Below the pieces are notes generated by a model. That model was not told the origin of the DNA. It did not search any database and saw only the letters and a program-made list of their open reading frames with translations. This document shows positions 1 to 8,512 of a stretch of DNA of 64,000 nt, one piece after another. Made by a program: the position numbers and the translations under genes. The stretch spans positions 191,758,184 through 191,822,183 of the forward strand of contig CM066044.1 in NCBI GenBank assembly GCA_033557465.1. Direction: 5' to 3'. The stretch comes from Ichthyophis bannanicus. Lineage: Eukaryota > Chordata > Amphibia > Gymnophiona > Ichthyophiidae. The first letter of the stretch is position 1; the number at the start of each line of letters is the position of its first letter.

Positions 1-1
1 T

Positions 2-556
2 AATTCCTACAGTCTCTATATGGGCATGTTCCTGGAGGAACTTGCCAAAAAGGTGCGGCATTTTGCCCCCTTTATCCCTGAGGATAAAAAGCAGGGATTC
101 CTTTCCCTAGTGAAACAACTCTTAGAGGTTTCTAAGTTCTCTAATAGGGCAGCATATGATTCCTTTGAGGGAGCCAGTAGGGCTTCGGGCATTGCTATTG
201 CAGCCCGACGTCTTGCTTGGCTCCAGGCCTCTGATCTGGAACCTTGGGTTCTAGATGGCTTACGGAATCTGCCCTGTACAGGTGAGAACTTATTTGGGGA
301 AGAGTGGCAAATCAAAGCCACCCAGATGGATGCTGAAAATGCCACCTTGGAAAGACTTTCAAAGTCCACTTCAATTCCTACTAAGAAAAAGTCTTTTAAA
401 AGGCCTTACTATAAGAAGGCCAGAGTTGCTTCAAATACTGGCCAGCAGTCTTCTCAACCTCGCTATACTGCTAAGCGTCAGCAATCCAAACAAGCACGAG
501 CTAAGCCTGCAGCAGCTACTGTAGCTCAGCAGGCTCCAACCCCTCAGGGGTTTTGA
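2..556 (+). CDS. DIRS gag-like protein, C-terminal part (element A)
   Basis: The frame is already open at the window start, so this is the end of a longer protein. It aligns with the gag of D and C through the conserved block SLYMGMFLEELAK, the AAYDSFEGASR block, the ARRLAWLQASDLEPWV block and CTGENLFG. The C-terminus is basic and rich in Lys, Gln and Ala, as expected for nucleic-acid binding. The protein is taken to coat element RNA. It stops at TTT TGA C, and RT continues in the +1 frame. Confidence 0.85.
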   Translation, partial: NSYSLYMGMFLEELAKKVRHFAPFIPEDKKQGFLSLVKQLLEVSKFSNRAAYDSFEGASRASGIAIAARRLAWLQASDLEPWVLDGLRNLPCTGENLFGEEWQIKATQMDAENATLERLSKSTSIPTKKKSFKRPYYKKARVASNTGQQSSQPRYTAKRQQSKQARAKPAAATVAQQAPTPQGF

Positions 557-557
557 C
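551..557 (+). other. Putative +1 frameshift site at gag stop (A)
   Basis: The gag frame ends GGG TTT TGA C. Slippage of the TTT codon by one base gives GAC, which is in the RT frame. The first ATG in the RT frame comes about 58 codons later, past conserved sequence. The function is inferred. Confidence 0.5.
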
Positions 558-2480
558 TTGCTCCTAGGGAACTTGCCACTTCTGGTTCTAACACAACCAG
601 AACCTCTCACCATACCCGGAAGGTTGGTTCACTTTGCTCCCAGATGGGAACAAATCACAACAGAACAATGGACCCTCTCTATCATTCGAGAGGGTTACAA
701 ACTTCATTTCTCCAGCCTTCCTCCCCATCATATGGTGAGACCATTCAATTCTCCCCCATCTCTCCTAACCCTGTTGGGTCAAGAGGTTTCCTCTCTTCTT
801 GCCCAAGGGGCCATAGAAGAGGTTCCTCTTCCTCAACAAGGGTCCGGTTTCTACTCCCCTTATTTTCTCATTCCAAAGAAGACAGGGGGATTCAGACCAA
901 TCCTAGATCTGAGAGAATTGAACAAATTTCTCTTCAAGGAGAAATTCAAAATGCTGTCTCTCGGCATTCTCCTTCCTTACCTCCAGGGTCAGGACTGGCT
1001 TTGTTCTCTAGACCTACAGGATGCGTATACACATATACTCATCCATCCATCCCACAGAAAGTATCTTCGCTTTCTGTTTCAGGGAAAACATTTCCAATAC
1101 AGAGTACTCCCCTTCGGTCTAGCCTCTGCTCCAAGAGTATTCACAAAATGCATGGCAGTCGTAGCCGCATTTCTAAGAGGCATGGGAATCTTTGTCTTCC
1201 CATATCTGGACGACTGGCTCATCCGAGCTCCAACTCAGTCACAGGCCCAGATTTCCCTGGACCACACAAGGAGCCTTTTGCAGTATCTGGGACTGGTAGT
1301 AAACCTTCCCAAGTCCCAACTCATCCCTACTCAATCTCTAGAATTCATAGGGGCCCAGTTGGACACCATCACTGCAAGGGCCTACCTTCCACATGTTCGA
1401 GGCCAGCGCCTCCTGAGTTTGGCCTCCCAAGCTCAGTCCAGCACTCACTTGACAGCCAGGGAAATGCTACGCCTACTGGGTCATATGGCCTCCACAGTGC
1501 ATGTGGTGCCCTATGCTCGTCTTCATATGAGAGCAGCTCAATGGACCCTGGCCACTCAGTGGACTCAGGCGTCAGGAGCGCTCTCAGACCAAATACAAAC
1601 CTCCGATCGTCTGTTTTGGTCCCTCCACTGGTGGACTTCCACCAAGAATCTGTTGTTGGGGGCTCCATTTCAACCATTGCTACCCCAAGCAACCCTCACA
1701 ACAGATGCCTCCCAAACAGGGTGGGGAGCCCATCTGCAAACTCTCTCCACTCAGGGCACTTGGTCTCTACAGGAGACCACCCTTCATATCAATCTTCTGG
1801 AACTGCGAGCAATTTACCTTGCCCTCAAGGTCTTCCACTCCCTCCTAGCCAACCTCACTGTCCTAGTTCAGACGGACAATCAGGTGGCCATGTTTTACAT
1901 AAACAAACAAGGAGGGACGGGCTCTCTGTCGCTTTGCAACGAAGCTCTAAGACTATGGGCCTTCGCCAGAGAGCATCAGATTCACCTGCTAGCAGTGTAT
2001 CTCCCAGGAGTTCAAAACTCTCGGGCAGACAGGCTCAGTCGAGTTCTGCTGCCACACGAATGGTCCCTACATTTGGACCAAATAAACCGAATCTTTCAGG
2101 AATGGGGGACCCCGGACATAGACCTCTTTGCAAGTCCGTGGAATGCCAAACTTCCCCGGTTCTGTTCCAGAACTCCGTGTCAGGGAGCTCAGGCTACGGA
2201 CGCCTTTCTCCTGAATTGGAATCAGGCATTCCTATATGCCTTTCCACCCATTCCTTTGATTCCCAAGACTCTGTTCAAACTCCAGAGGGATCATGGAACT
2301 ATGATCCTCATAGCTCCACGCTGGCCACGCCAAGTGTGGTTCCCTCTACTTCTACAGCTCTCCCAGGGATCCTACTTGGATCTGGGAGCTGCGCCAGACC
2401 TCCTGTCTCAGGAGGAGGGGACTTTGTGGCACCCAAACCCCAAATCCCTTCACCTCAGTGCTTGGTTACTGAAGGCTTAA
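558..2480 (+). CDS. DIRS polyprotein: reverse transcriptase, RNase H, methyltransferase-like (A)
   Basis: The open frame has about 640 codons and starts at a TTG with no early ATG, so it is probably made by +1 frameshift from gag. The N-terminal block GRLVHFAPRW and REGYKLHF is typical of DIRS pol. The RT core includes PKKTGGFRPILDLRELN, SLDLQDAYTHI and the catalytic FPYLDDW (YLDD at 1203-1214). RNase H follows with LTTDASQTGWGAHL and VQTDNQVAMFYINKQGG. The C-terminal part has DIDLFASPWN, YAFPPIPLIP and IAPRWPRQVWFPLL, the region called methyltransferase (DAM-like) in DIRS elements. No internal stop or frameshift is seen. The protein copies element RNA to DNA. Confidence 0.93.
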   Translation: MLLGNLPLLVLTQPEPLTIPGRLVHFAPRWEQITTEQWTLSIIREGYKLHFSSLPPHHMVRPFNSPPSLLTLLGQEVSSLLAQGAIEEVPLPQQGSGFYSPYFLIPKKTGGFRPILDLRELNKFLFKEKFKMLSLGILLPYLQGQDWLCSLDLQDAYTHILIHPSHRKYLRFLFQGKHFQYRVLPFGLASAPRVFTKCMAVVAAFLRGMGIFVFPYLDDWLIRAPTQSQAQISLDHTRSLLQYLGLVVNLPKSQLIPTQSLEFIGAQLDTITARAYLPHVRGQRLLSLASQAQSSTHLTAREMLRLLGHMASTVHVVPYARLHMRAAQWTLATQWTQASGALSDQIQTSDRLFWSLHWWTSTKNLLLGAPFQPLLPQATLTTDASQTGWGAHLQTLSTQGTWSLQETTLHINLLELRAIYLALKVFHSLLANLTVLVQTDNQVAMFYINKQGGTGSLSLCNEALRLWAFAREHQIHLLAVYLPGVQNSRADRLSRVLLPHEWSLHLDQINRIFQEWGTPDIDLFASPWNAKLPRFCSRTPCQGAQATDAFLLNWNQAFLYAFPPIPLIPKTLFKLQRDHGTMILIAPRWPRQVWFPLLLQLSQGSYLDLGAAPDLLSQEEGTLWHPNPKSLHLSAWLLKA

Positions 2481-3517
2481 GCCTTCAAGACTTTCATCTT
2501 TCCCAACCAGTGAAAGATATCCTTTCTGCCTCTAGGAAACCCTCTACCAGGCGTTCCTATGCTTTCAAATGGAAACGTTTTTCCATTTGGTGTGCTCAGC
2601 AGGGTCTTGACCCTCTGGCACTTCCTTTGAATTCTCTTCTTGATTATCTCCTGCATCTATCCAATGCAGGCCTCAAGACGAATTCGGTAAGAGTCCATTT
2701 AAGTGCTATTGCAGCATCCTTGAAACATATAAATGGACAACCTATCTCCTCTCATCCTCTTGTTGCAAGATTCATGAGAGGCCTGACTCTCACTAAACCT
2801 CCCATCAGACCACCCCCGGTCGCATGGGATTTGAATCTAGTGCTCGGTCAACTTATGAAGCCACCTTTTGAGCCAATGTTTTCCACCTCCTTGAAATTTC
2901 TTTCCTGGAAGGTCATCTTCCTCATTGCAGTCACTTCGGCTCGCGGCATCAGTGAGCTGCAGGCTTTAGTGGCTAATCCACCTTACACAAGATTTCATCA
3001 TGATAAGGTGGTCCTTAGGACGAATCCCCACTTTATGCCTAAAGTGGTCTCGCCTTTTCATCTTAATCAAGAGGTATATCTACCTGTCTTTTTTCCAGCT
3101 CCTCATGCATCCAATGCAGAGAGGAACCTTCATACTCTGGATTGTAAAAGAGCTCTCGCTTTTTACCTTAATAGGACACAGCCACATCGAAAGTCTACTC
3201 AACTTTTTGTGGCCTTTGATCCTTCCCATGTGGGACTTCCAGTCTCCAAGCGTACACTTTCCAATTGGATTGCTCAGTGTATTTCTTTTGCTTACCAGAG
3301 CAAAAACATTTCTCTGGAAGGCCATGTCACTGCTCACAATGTGAGGGCCATGGCAACTTCTATGGCTCATCTGCACTCTGTTTCCATAGATCAGATCTGT
3401 CGAGCCGCTACCTGGGCCTCGGTTCATACCTTCACAGCCCATTACTGTTTGGACAAGGACTCCCGCCGGGATGCCTTGTTTGGCCAGGCTGTCCTCAAGC
3501 ACCTGTTCCATTCCTAA
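644..3517 (+). CDS. DIRS tyrosine recombinase, frame open across RT (A)
   Basis: The recombinase domain fills about the last 345 codons (from near 2480). It shows the N-terminal core-binding segment RRSYAFKWKRFSIWC, the first catalytic Arg in TSARGISEL (2942-2944), the H-x-x-R box AHNVRA (His 3335, Arg 3344), the AATWASVHTF box and the nucleophile in AHYCLDKDS (Tyr 3443-3445). The same frame is open upstream through most of RT, giving 957 codons; this upstream part is Ser/Pro/Gly-rich and resembles nothing known. The true start is unknown. The enzyme should integrate a circular DNA without target duplication. Confidence 0.88.
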   Translation: MGTNHNRTMDPLYHSRGLQTSFLQPSSPSYGETIQFSPISPNPVGSRGFLSSCPRGHRRGSSSSTRVRFLLPLFSHSKEDRGIQTNPRSERIEQISLQGEIQNAVSRHSPSLPPGSGLALFSRPTGCVYTYTHPSIPQKVSSLSVSGKTFPIQSTPLRSSLCSKSIHKMHGSRSRISKRHGNLCLPISGRLAHPSSNSVTGPDFPGPHKEPFAVSGTGSKPSQVPTHPYSISRIHRGPVGHHHCKGLPSTCSRPAPPEFGLPSSVQHSLDSQGNATPTGSYGLHSACGALCSSSYESSSMDPGHSVDSGVRSALRPNTNLRSSVLVPPLVDFHQESVVGGSISTIATPSNPHNRCLPNRVGSPSANSLHSGHLVSTGDHPSYQSSGTASNLPCPQGLPLPPSQPHCPSSDGQSGGHVLHKQTRRDGLSVALQRSSKTMGLRQRASDSPASSVSPRSSKLSGRQAQSSSAATRMVPTFGPNKPNLSGMGDPGHRPLCKSVECQTSPVLFQNSVSGSSGYGRLSPELESGIPICLSTHSFDSQDSVQTPEGSWNYDPHSSTLATPSVVPSTSTALPGILLGSGSCARPPVSGGGDFVAPKPQIPSPQCLVTEGLSLQDFHLSQPVKDILSASRKPSTRRSYAFKWKRFSIWCAQQGLDPLALPLNSLLDYLLHLSNAGLKTNSVRVHLSAIAASLKHINGQPISSHPLVARFMRGLTLTKPPIRPPPVAWDLNLVLGQLMKPPFEPMFSTSLKFLSWKVIFLIAVTSARGISELQALVANPPYTRFHHDKVVLRTNPHFMPKVVSPFHLNQEVYLPVFFPAPHASNAERNLHTLDCKRALAFYLNRTQPHRKSTQLFVAFDPSHVGLPVSKRTLSNWIAQCISFAYQSKNISLEGHVTAHNVRAMATSMAHLHSVSIDQICRAATWASVHTFTAHYCLDKDSRRDALFGQAVLKHLFHS

Positions 3518-3611
3518 ACAACTCCTGCCCACCTTCCCAGAATGGATGCCTGAGATCCATACGAAGATGGCGAACCTTTACAGGGGATCCCATGCATCTA
3601 AGCTAGGGAGT

Positions 3612-3713
3612 CCCCATATGTGAGGACTTATTCCTGCTTGTTCCTGGAGATAGCACAGTTACTTACCTGTAACAGGTGATCTCTGGGAACAGCAGGAATT
3701 AGTCCTCACAACC
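3612..3713 (+). repeat. Internal complementary region (ICR) of A
   Basis: It contains the reverse complements of the element's two outer ends joined together, with CACAGTTACTTACCTGTAAC matching the right end. This is the DIRS signature that templates circle closure. Confidence 0.85.
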
Positions 3714-3799
3714 CACCCACCTCCCCTAGGAGTTGTATCTTTTATCTATCTATCTTCCTGTCCTCTCTCTGTTGACTCAGCTATAAACTCGAAACTGAG

Positions 3800-3978
3800 G
3801 AGAGCTGTTCAGGAAGGCGGGAAGGCAGTGCGCATGTGCAGTGGGAGGTCCCAAAAGCTTCTATTCTAAGAAGCTGGGGAGCTTTCCCGCACGGGCTCCG
3901 TCGGTGCCGACGTACCCATATGTGAGGACTAATTCCTGCTGTTCCCAGAGATCACCTGTTACAGGTAAGTAACTGTGC
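3800..3978 (+). repeat. Right inverted terminal repeat of A
   Basis: It is homologous to the right ITRs of E, C and D, with the block GGCTCCGTCGGTGCCGACGT, then CCATATGTGAGGAC, and it ends with the CACCTGTTACAGGTAAGT palindrome and donor-like motif. Confidence 0.85.
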
Positions 3979-4204
3979 TTTACCTTCTAAGGGTTGGTGG
4001 GGATACTTAAACTAATAAAACTACACTTAATACGTTCAATGTACTTTGTTCACCTGAAGCTTAATTAATCTCAGTTCCTTAATGTATGCCTAATGTGAAC
4101 AAACAGCTGCACTTTGCTGCTACTAGGCCCTGACTGATTTAACAAATACACTGGGTTCACAGATTAATCAGCTTTAATCTAAAGAATTCCTTTTTGCCCA
4201 AGAT
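3979..4204 (-). repeat. CR1 5'-end fragment flanking A
   Basis: CTAAGGGTTGGTGGGGATAC and the following sequence (ACTAATAAAACT, TTGTTCACCTGAAGCTTAA) match the outer part of the CR1 at 44605-45023. This is probably the untranslated 5' end of a CR1 whose body is left of the window. The junction with F near 4205 is approximate. Confidence 0.55.
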
Positions 4205-4424
4205 TTAGAAAAATTCCCAGAAGTAAATACTTATAAATCCAGATCTCTCTCCAGAAGTTCCCTTTTGTAGTCTCAATGCTTGCTGCATTGAGATCGACTG
4301 CTGTGCAGCAGTTCCTAGAAAAGCATGCCCTGCCTGCAGGAGAGGCATCAACATCGGGTCATTAAAGGACCCTGACACAGGTTCCTGCCGTACCAATATC
4401 CCTATCTAGCATCTTGGGGTCCAA

Positions 4425-4906
4425 TGTGCCCTCAAATTCTATCTGTGCATCATGCTCCCGAAGGAGCTCCTGATCACCTCGAATCAGGAGAGTGATCCAG
4501 GCTGCAACTCAAAAGTGCTTTGACTTCCTTTCTAAGTCTGAGTCAGAGGGCTGGTTCACCAACATGTTATCTTAGATTTTGTCAGAGGGCAGATCCTCTG
4601 AGCTCCCATCAGACCCTTCTCCACCTCATGAGTGGGGCAAGTCCTCTCCTGAGGACATGATATTCCAAGAGTTTGTGAGTGATATGGCCAATGCCATTTT
4701 ATTTTCTTTGAAGACTGAGGATGAGCTCTTCGCAGAAGATTTGGAAATCATACAGTATTCCTTGGTCCCTAAGAAAGCAGTGACAGTGCCTGTGCACGTT
4801 ATCCTGCTGAAGGTACAGATGAGAATGTGGGAGAGCCCCTCCTCACTGTACCTCCGGTTAGTAGAAAGCTTGACTCCATGTACAGAGTTTAGAAAGCTCC
4901 CAGATT
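4425..4906 (+). pseudogene. gag pseudogene segment 1 (F)
   Basis: Weak homology begins near here. Clear gag blocks are SPPHEWGKSSPEDMIFQEF, EDLEIIQYSLVPKKAVTVP, MRMWESPSS and a diverged LDSMYRV-type block. They match the middle of D gag (PPEDARFSDF, ELDALQYDS, LFRMWESPAS). The segment is cut by an L2 insertion, and its start is uncertain. Confidence 0.7.
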
Positions 4907-5582
4907 CACCCCTTCCTTTCTGAACACATTACTAAAACACTTATTCACTCTTTAGTCACCTCACCTCACCGTCTCGACTTTTGCAACCACCTCCTTGCTG
5001 GTCTCCCTCTGAGTCACCTCTCTCCCCTTCAGTCTGTTCAGAACTCTGCTGTGCGGCTAATCTTCCGGCAGCCCTAATATACTCATTTGACACCTCCTCT
5101 TTTCATTTTATTGACTCTCCTTCCATTTCTGTATCCAATTCAAACTACTTCCGACTTGTAAATGCATTCATTCTGTTTCTCCTCACTATCTTTCCTCTCT
5201 CCTCTCTTCCTACACCCCTCCTTGTGAGCTCTGTTCTTCCACTGGCCTACTTCTCTCTATGCCCTTTGCTTCCACAGCCAACTCTAAATTTCAATCCTTT
5301 CACCTTGCTTTTTTTATGCCTGGAACAAACTTCCCAAGTCTGTACGTCAGGTTTCATCTCTGCTCCTTTTCAAATCCATTCTAAAGGCTCACCTCTTTAT
5401 GACTGCTTTTGGATCTTGATCCCTTGTTTTCCTTGTGTTTCCTTACCTTTTCCTATTTGTACCCTTATTCTCAACTTGATTAGATTGTAAGCTCTGACGA
5501 GCAGGGACTATCTTTTATATGTATCTGTACAGTGCTGCATATGCCTTGTAGCGCTATATAAATGATTAATAGTGGTAGTAAT
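4907..5582 (+). mobile_element. L2-type LINE 3' fragment in F gag
   Basis: It encodes the broken end of an L2-like RT (LIHSLVTSPHRLDFCNHLLAG-type block, then LQSVQNSAVRLI in pieces). It ends in a typical L2 tail (GTAGCGCTATATAAATGATTAATAGTGGTAGTA). Gag homology resumes directly after it. No clear target duplication was found. Confidence 0.75.
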
Positions 5583-5900
5583 AGAGAAGCCTCAGCTTCC
5601 TCACCATTCCTCGGTGGTCAAATCTGCCCTAAAGAGAATCAAGTGTACCAAGACTTCTTCCTCAGCACCCCAGAGAGGGAGGCTTGAACATTGGACTCTT
5701 TTTAAGGAGATGCTTCCAGAGTTCCATGCTTGTCTGTGTGGCTTCTTAACCGTTCTACATGGGCATATTCTTGAAGAACATCAAGTGCAACTTGACTGAT
5801 CTGGCCCATTTCCTTCCTCCAGAGAAAATAGATCAGTATCATTCTTTAGTGGCCCATGGCAAGAACTGCTCAAAGTTCAAGGTCCGAGTGACCTATGATA
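5583..5900 (+). pseudogene. gag pseudogene segment 2 (F)
   Basis: Continues gag with KPQLPHHSSVVKSALKRIK (compare QKAQLPHHSMVVESAMHRLK in D), LGHILEE-type membrane-proximal block equivalents and VTYD, broken by stops. It is interrupted by a CR1 after TATGATA. Confidence 0.7.
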
Positions 5901-8105
5901 CATAATAACATAGTAAATGACGGCAGATAAAGACCAGCGTGGTCCATCTAGTCTGCCCAGCAATATGGCAGGAGTAGGTGCACCCCTTCCCATGTCTTTT
6001 AGAGAGTAGGTGCACCCCTACCCATGTCTTTTCTTAGTGGTGCACCCACCAGGAGCAGGTGCACCCCTCCCCATATCTTTGTTTCTTTGTTTGTTTAGGG
6101 GTGAACCCACCGCTCCTCCCCCCCATTGCTCCATATAGGACACCCCCTATTTGTTGAGAAATTAGATGATTCAGTTTATTTTGATTTAATCTTGTTGCTG
6201 TAAAGTGATCCACTGTGTCTGTCCCAGGCCACTTTGAATTCCATCACTGTGTTTGCCCCCACCACTTCCATCGGGAGGGCATTCCAAGCATCCACCACCT
6301 TTTCATTAAAAAAGTATTTCCTGACATTGCCTTTTAATTTACCACCTTGCAGCTTCATGTCATGCCCTCTAGTTTTACAGCTTCCCTGTCTCTGGAAGAT
6401 GTTTGTTTGTTCATTATTTTTCTAAGTATTTAAAGATCTGAATCATATCTTCCCTATCCCTCCTCTCCTCCAAAGTGTACATATTTAGGTCTTCAAGTCT
6501 CTCCTCATAAGGCTTCTGACGCAGGCTCCAAATCATTTTAGTCGCCTTCCTCTGAACAGCTTCAATTCTTTTTACATCCTTTGCAAGATACGGTCTCCAA
6601 AACTGAACACAGTATTCCAAGTGAGGCCTCACCAGAGACTTATACAGTGGCACTAGTACCCCTTCCTTTCTGCTGGTAATTCCTCTTCGAATGCAGCCCA
6701 ACATCCTCCTGGCTTTTGCCATCGCCTTGTCGCACTGTTTTGCCATCTTGAGATCTACAGAAATAATCACACCGAGGTCTTTCTCCTGCTCCGTGCACAC
6801 CAACCTCTCACCCCCTATCGTGTACATTTCCTTTGGATTTCTGCTACCCAAGTGCATGACACTGCACTTCTTGCATTAAATCTCAATTGCCAAGCATCAG
6901 ACCATTCCTCCAGCTTTTGCAGATCCCTCCTCATGTTCAGCACTCCCTCGGGGGAGTCCACTCTGTTGCAAATTTTCGTGTCATCTGCAAAACGACAGAC
7001 TTTTCCATTCAGTCCTTCAGCAATATCACTCACAAATACATTGAACGGTGCCGGGCCCAGGACTGAACCCTGCGGCACCCCGCTAATCACTTTCCTTTCA
7101 TCCGAGTGAGCTCCATTTACCATCACCTTCTGTCATCTGTCAGTCAACCAATTTGTGATCCAGTTTACCACCTTGGAACCCATCCCCAAACTACTGAGTT
7201 TATTGATAAGCCTCCTATGAGGGACAGTATCAAAGGCTTTGCTGACATCCAGGTAGATGACATCCATCGCGTGTCCTTGATCCAGTTCTCTGGTCACCCA
7301 GTCAAAGAACTCAATCAGATTTGTCTGGCAAGATCACCCCTCGGTAAAACCATGTTGTCTCAGATCCTCTAAACCTCTGGTTTTGAGAAAGTTCACTATT
7401 CACTCTTTCAGGAGCGTCTCCATTACCTTTCCTGCCACCTGTAGTTTAACACTTCTTCCCTGTCACCACTTTTGTGTAGAGTTACGACGTCAGCCATTCT
7501 CCAGTCTGAGGAACCTCTCCTGTTTCCAAGGATCTGTTGAAAACATCCTTTAACGGCCCTGCAAGAACCTCTCTGAGCTCTTTCAGTATCCTGGGATGTA
7601 TCCCATCCGGTCCCATGGCCTTGTCCACTTTCAGTTTTGCAAGTTCAAACACCTCATCCTCTCCGAATGGTGTGGTATCTACCTCATTCCCATTTTTATA
7701 TTTGGGAGTCACAGGTGGTCCTTCCCCAGGATTTTCTTTAGTAAGAACAGAGCATAAGTATTTGTTTAGCAATTTCGCTTTATCAATGTCATTTTCCACG
7801 CGTCCGTTCCCAGCACTTCTGAGCCCTGCAATTCCACCTCTGATCTTCTTCCTTTCCCGAATATACCTGAAGAAAGTTTTGTCGCTGCACTTTACATCTT
7901 TAGCCATCTTTTCTTCTTGCCTTTGATTTTGCTATCCTTTTCTCTTTTTGTCTCCTTGAGTTTGGTCCTGTAATCATTTCTGTGTTCTTCTGTTTGCCAG
8001 CTTTTGAATTTTGCAAAAGCTGTGTTTTTTGCCCTTATTTGAGCAGTCACTTCTTTGGAAAACCAAATAGGTTTCCTTCTCTTGTTTTTATTTACTTTTC
8101 TTACA
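5901..8105 (-). mobile_element. 5'-truncated CR1 LINE inserted in F gag
   Basis: A minus-strand CR1, flanked by a 7-bp target duplication TATGATA (5894-5900 and 8106-8112). It is truncated at the 5' end within the endonuclease-RT linker. The 3' untranslated tail carries the block ACATAGTAAATGACGGCAG. Removing it joins VTYD to the rest of F gag. Confidence 0.9.
6176..8105 (-). pseudogene. CR1 ORF2 fragment (reverse transcriptase)
   Basis: In minus-strand order: RRKPIWFSKEV linker, KTFFRYIRERKK, KLKVDKAMGPDGIHPRILKE, SGVPQGSVLGPAPFNVF, a catalytic-site FADDTKICN block (Y to F), [34 protein letters not shown] and a C-terminal NALPMEVV block. The frame is broken several times. This is the RT of a jockey-superfamily CR1 LINE, not functional here. 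Confidence 0.88.
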
Positions 8106-8512
8106 TATGATATTTTCAAGACTGCATCCAGGAATGCTGCCATCAGTATTGGTGCCCAGAGACTCGCTTGGCTCAATTCTTCAGACCTGGAACAGGCAGT
8201 GCAAAACAAGCTGGCAGGTTTCTCGTGCCATGGAGAGAATCTCTTTGGCAAACTGGTCAGAGAAGGCTAGTCATATCGAAAAGCAGCATCTTACTCCCTT
8301 CCAGGCTCACCAGGCGCATGTCTGAGTGCACCTCCTATTGTAGGAAGTAGAAAGGTGGAAGCCAAAAAAAGACTTATTACCCTTACTGGCATAGTTACTT
8401 TCCAGGGTCCTAAACTTCCCAACCCAAGCAGGCCTCTCACCAGCAGCAACCACATGAGAAGCCTCAAAAGGCCCAATCAGCTCCTCAACCAAAACCTGGG
8501 GTGGGGTTTTGA
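8106..8512 (+). pseudogene. gag pseudogene segment 3 (F)
   Basis: After the CR1, gag resumes with ASRNAAISIGAQRLAWLNSS, DLEQAVQNKLAG and CHGENLFGKL. A degenerate basic C-terminus follows, then GGG TTT TGA T at 8504-8513, the decayed equivalent of the gag stop motif in the other copies. Confidence 0.75.

Larger units (their letters stand above)
1..3978 (+). mobile_element. DIRS-like retrotransposon A (5' part outside window)
   Basis: The sequence holds, in order, the end of gag, an RT-RNase H-methyltransferase-like polyprotein, a tyrosine recombinase, an ICR and a right ITR ending in GTAAGTAACTGTGC. The ICR joins this right end to TATCTCCAGG, the expected left end, which lies outside the window. 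The flank after the terminus matches the 5' region of the CR1 at 44605-45023, so A appears inserted in a minus-strand CR1. All three frames look open, making A, with D, the best preserved copy here. Confidence 0.93.
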
